From positions 1-6,256 of the forward strand of contig JAIXVN010000336.1 in the NCBI GenBank assembly GCA_027483005.1: a stretch of DNA of 6,256 bases, in the 5' to 3' direction. Every line of letters starts with the position of its first letter. Within the stretch, counting starts at the first letter, position 1. The notes beneath the pieces are model-generated. The model was not told the origin of the DNA and searched no databases. It saw only the letters and a list, made by a program, of their open reading frames with translations. The position numbers and the translations under genes were made by a program. Positions 5,111 through 6,256 of this stretch are shown here, piece by piece. The stretch comes from Verrucomicrobiaceae bacterium (lineage in GTDB: Bacteria > Verrucomicrobiota > Verrucomicrobiia > Verrucomicrobiales > Akkermansiaceae).

Positions 5111-6256
5111 ATGAAACCCACTGCACGCCCGCCGATTGAGACGGAGGACCTCCACCAGTCCGACCCGAAAACGTGGGCGGTCGGGGCTCCGGCGGTGGTT
5201 TCGGCCTTGCAGCAAGTGTTCTCAAAAGCCGGCGTGATCCGTGGCTCGAAAGCGCTGCTCAAACTGAATCAGGCGGGCGGTTTCGATTGCCCGAGCTGCG
5301 CGTGGCCGGATCCTGATGGCGATCGCTCGGCGGCCGAGTTCTGTGAGAACGGCGCGAAAGCGGTGGCCTCGGAGGCGATGAAGCGGACGATCGGCCGGGA
5401 ATTTTTCGCCGCCCATTCGATCGAGGACCTGCTTTCCCGCAGCGATGCCTGGCATGATCTTCAGGGGCGGCTCGCCGAGCCGATGCTGCTGAGGGAAGGC
5501 GCGACGCATTACGAGCCGGTCAGTTGGGACGAGGCCTTCGCGATCGTGGCCGGGGAGTTGAAAGCGCTCGCCAGTCCCGATGAGGCGGAGTTCTACACCT
5601 CGGGTCGCGCATCGAACGAGGCAGCCTTTCTCTATCAGCTCTTCGTCCGCGCGTTTGGCACCAACAACCTGCCAGACTGCTCGAACATGTGCCACGAGTC
5701 CAGCGGCGCGGCCTTGAAGGCCTCCATCGGCGTCGGCAAGGGCACGGTCACCCTCGACGATTTCCTGGAAGCGGAAACCATCCTCTGTGTCGGCCAGAAC
5801 CCCGGCACGAACCATCCCAGAATGCTCAGCACATTGGCCGAGGCGGTGGGCAAGGGCGCGCAGCTCATCGCGATCAATCCGCTCAAGGAAGCAGGCCTGA
5901 CTGGCTTCGCGCATCCTCAGCAGATCGGTGGGCTGCTTGGCATTTCAACTCCGCTGGCCTCGACCTACCTGCAGGTCCGCGTGAACGGCGACTTGGCCTT
6001 GTTTCGCGGAATCGCCAAGGCCCTCGTGGCGCTGGGGGCCGTGGACGACGCCTTCATCGGCGAGCATGGAAGTGACTACGAGAGTTATCGTCGTTTGTTG
6101 GAGGAAACAGCCTGGCAGGAGATCGAGGAGGGCTCCAGCATCCCACGCGATCAGATCGAGGAAGTCGCCGCGACGATGGCCCGGGGCGAGCGTCGCCTGA
6201 TCACTTGTTGGGCCATGGGCCTCACGCAGCATCGCAATGCCGTCGCGACGATCCGT
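5111..6256 (+). CDS. FdhF/YdeP-family molybdopterin oxidoreductase, N-terminal half (3' truncated)
   Basis: The frame is open from ATG 5111 to the window edge: 382 residues, roughly half of the usual 750-780. The clade (oxidoreductase alpha subunit, TIGR01701 type) is related to formate dehydrogenase H and binds a bis-molybdopterin guanine dinucleotide cofactor. Its physiological substrate is mostly unknown; CbbB of Ralstonia and YdeP of E. coli belong here. Diagnostic blocks are GGFDCPSCAWPDP (56-68), FCENGAKA (77-84), PVSWDEAF (136-143), FYTSGRASNEAAFLYQL (161-177), FGTNNLPDCSNMCHESSG (182-199), GVGKGTV (207-213), VGQNPGTNHPRML (227-239) and INPLKEAGL (255-263). C194-H195 lie where formate dehydrogenase H has its Sec140-His141, so C194 is the probable molybdenum ligand. 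C60, C63 and C78 are candidate iron-sulfur ligands. No Tat signal is present, so the enzyme is likely cytoplasmic. The ribosome binding site is weak (TAGG, 8 nt before the ATG). The gene follows a 308-nt spacer and is probably its own unit. Confidence 0.93.
   Translation, partial: MKPTARPPIETEDLHQSDPKTWAVGAPAVVSALQQVFSKAGVIRGSKALLKLNQAGGFDCPSCAWPDPDGDRSAAEFCENGAKAVASEAMKRTIGREFFAAHSIEDLLSRSDAWHDLQGRLAEPMLLREGATHYEPVSWDEAFAIVAGELKALASPDEAEFYTSGRASNEAAFLYQLFVRAFGTNNLPDCSNMCHESSGAALKASIGVGKGTVTLDDFLEAETILCVGQNPGTNHPRMLSTLAEAVGKGAQLIAINPLKEAGLTGFAHPQQIGGLLGISTPLASTYLQVRVNGDLALFRGIAKALVALGAVDDAFIGEHGSDYESYRRLLEETAWQEIEEGSSIPRDQIEEVAATMARGERRLITCWAMGLTQHRNAVATIR

Noticed and set aside
5222..5914. 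230-codon minus-strand frame antisense to the molybdoenzyme gene
   Set aside because: The plus strand encodes highly conserved FdhF/YdeP blocks throughout this stretch.

Overview
The window is GC-rich, densely coded bacterial DNA that most likely comes from a Verrucomicrobiota species (Luteolibacter or Haloferula type). This is inferred from protein style. Two proteins carry autotransporter-associated beta-strand (PATR) or end-cap features. One of them ends in the NGLxDxWE / GDxDxDGxSNLxEYAL module common at the C-termini of large secreted verrucomicrobial proteins. The other has a PEP-CTERM-like exosortase sorting tail. A secreted sialate O-acetylesterase-type hydrolase also fits this group. 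No rRNA, tRNA, CRISPR array, transposase or phage gene is visible. || Layout: (1) Positions 1-662 (+) are the 3' end of a large secreted beta-helix-type protein that begins before the window. (2) Positions 3481-666 (-) hold two tightly packed genes read leftward: a 723-residue secreted PATR repeat protein with a PEP-CTERM-like tail, then a 209-residue YdcF-family (DUF218) protein. Their gap is 14 nt, and the ribosome binding site of the second overlaps the stop codon of the first. The YdcF gene and the first gene converge with only 3 nt between stop codons. (3) Positions 3482-3626 are a divergent control region. It holds an unusually good imperfect palindrome that overlaps the ribosome binding site of the next gene and competes with a second hairpin. 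(4) Positions 3627-4802 (+) encode a short secreted SGNH-type sialate O-acetylesterase-family enzyme. (5) Positions 4803-5110 are non-coding and may contain a small element with imperfect inverted ends. (6) Positions 5111-6256 (+) are the N-terminal half of a molybdopterin oxidoreductase of the FdhF/YdeP clade, cut by the window edge. || How the genes relate: the two secreted PATR proteins and the esterase suggest a region devoted to the cell surface and exported glycan handling. Only the PATR/YdcF pair looks like an operon. The molybdoenzyme is probably an independent unit. The most unusual sequence signal is the pair of mutually exclusive hairpins over the start of the esterase gene. No wholly new system can be demonstrated from this window alone.
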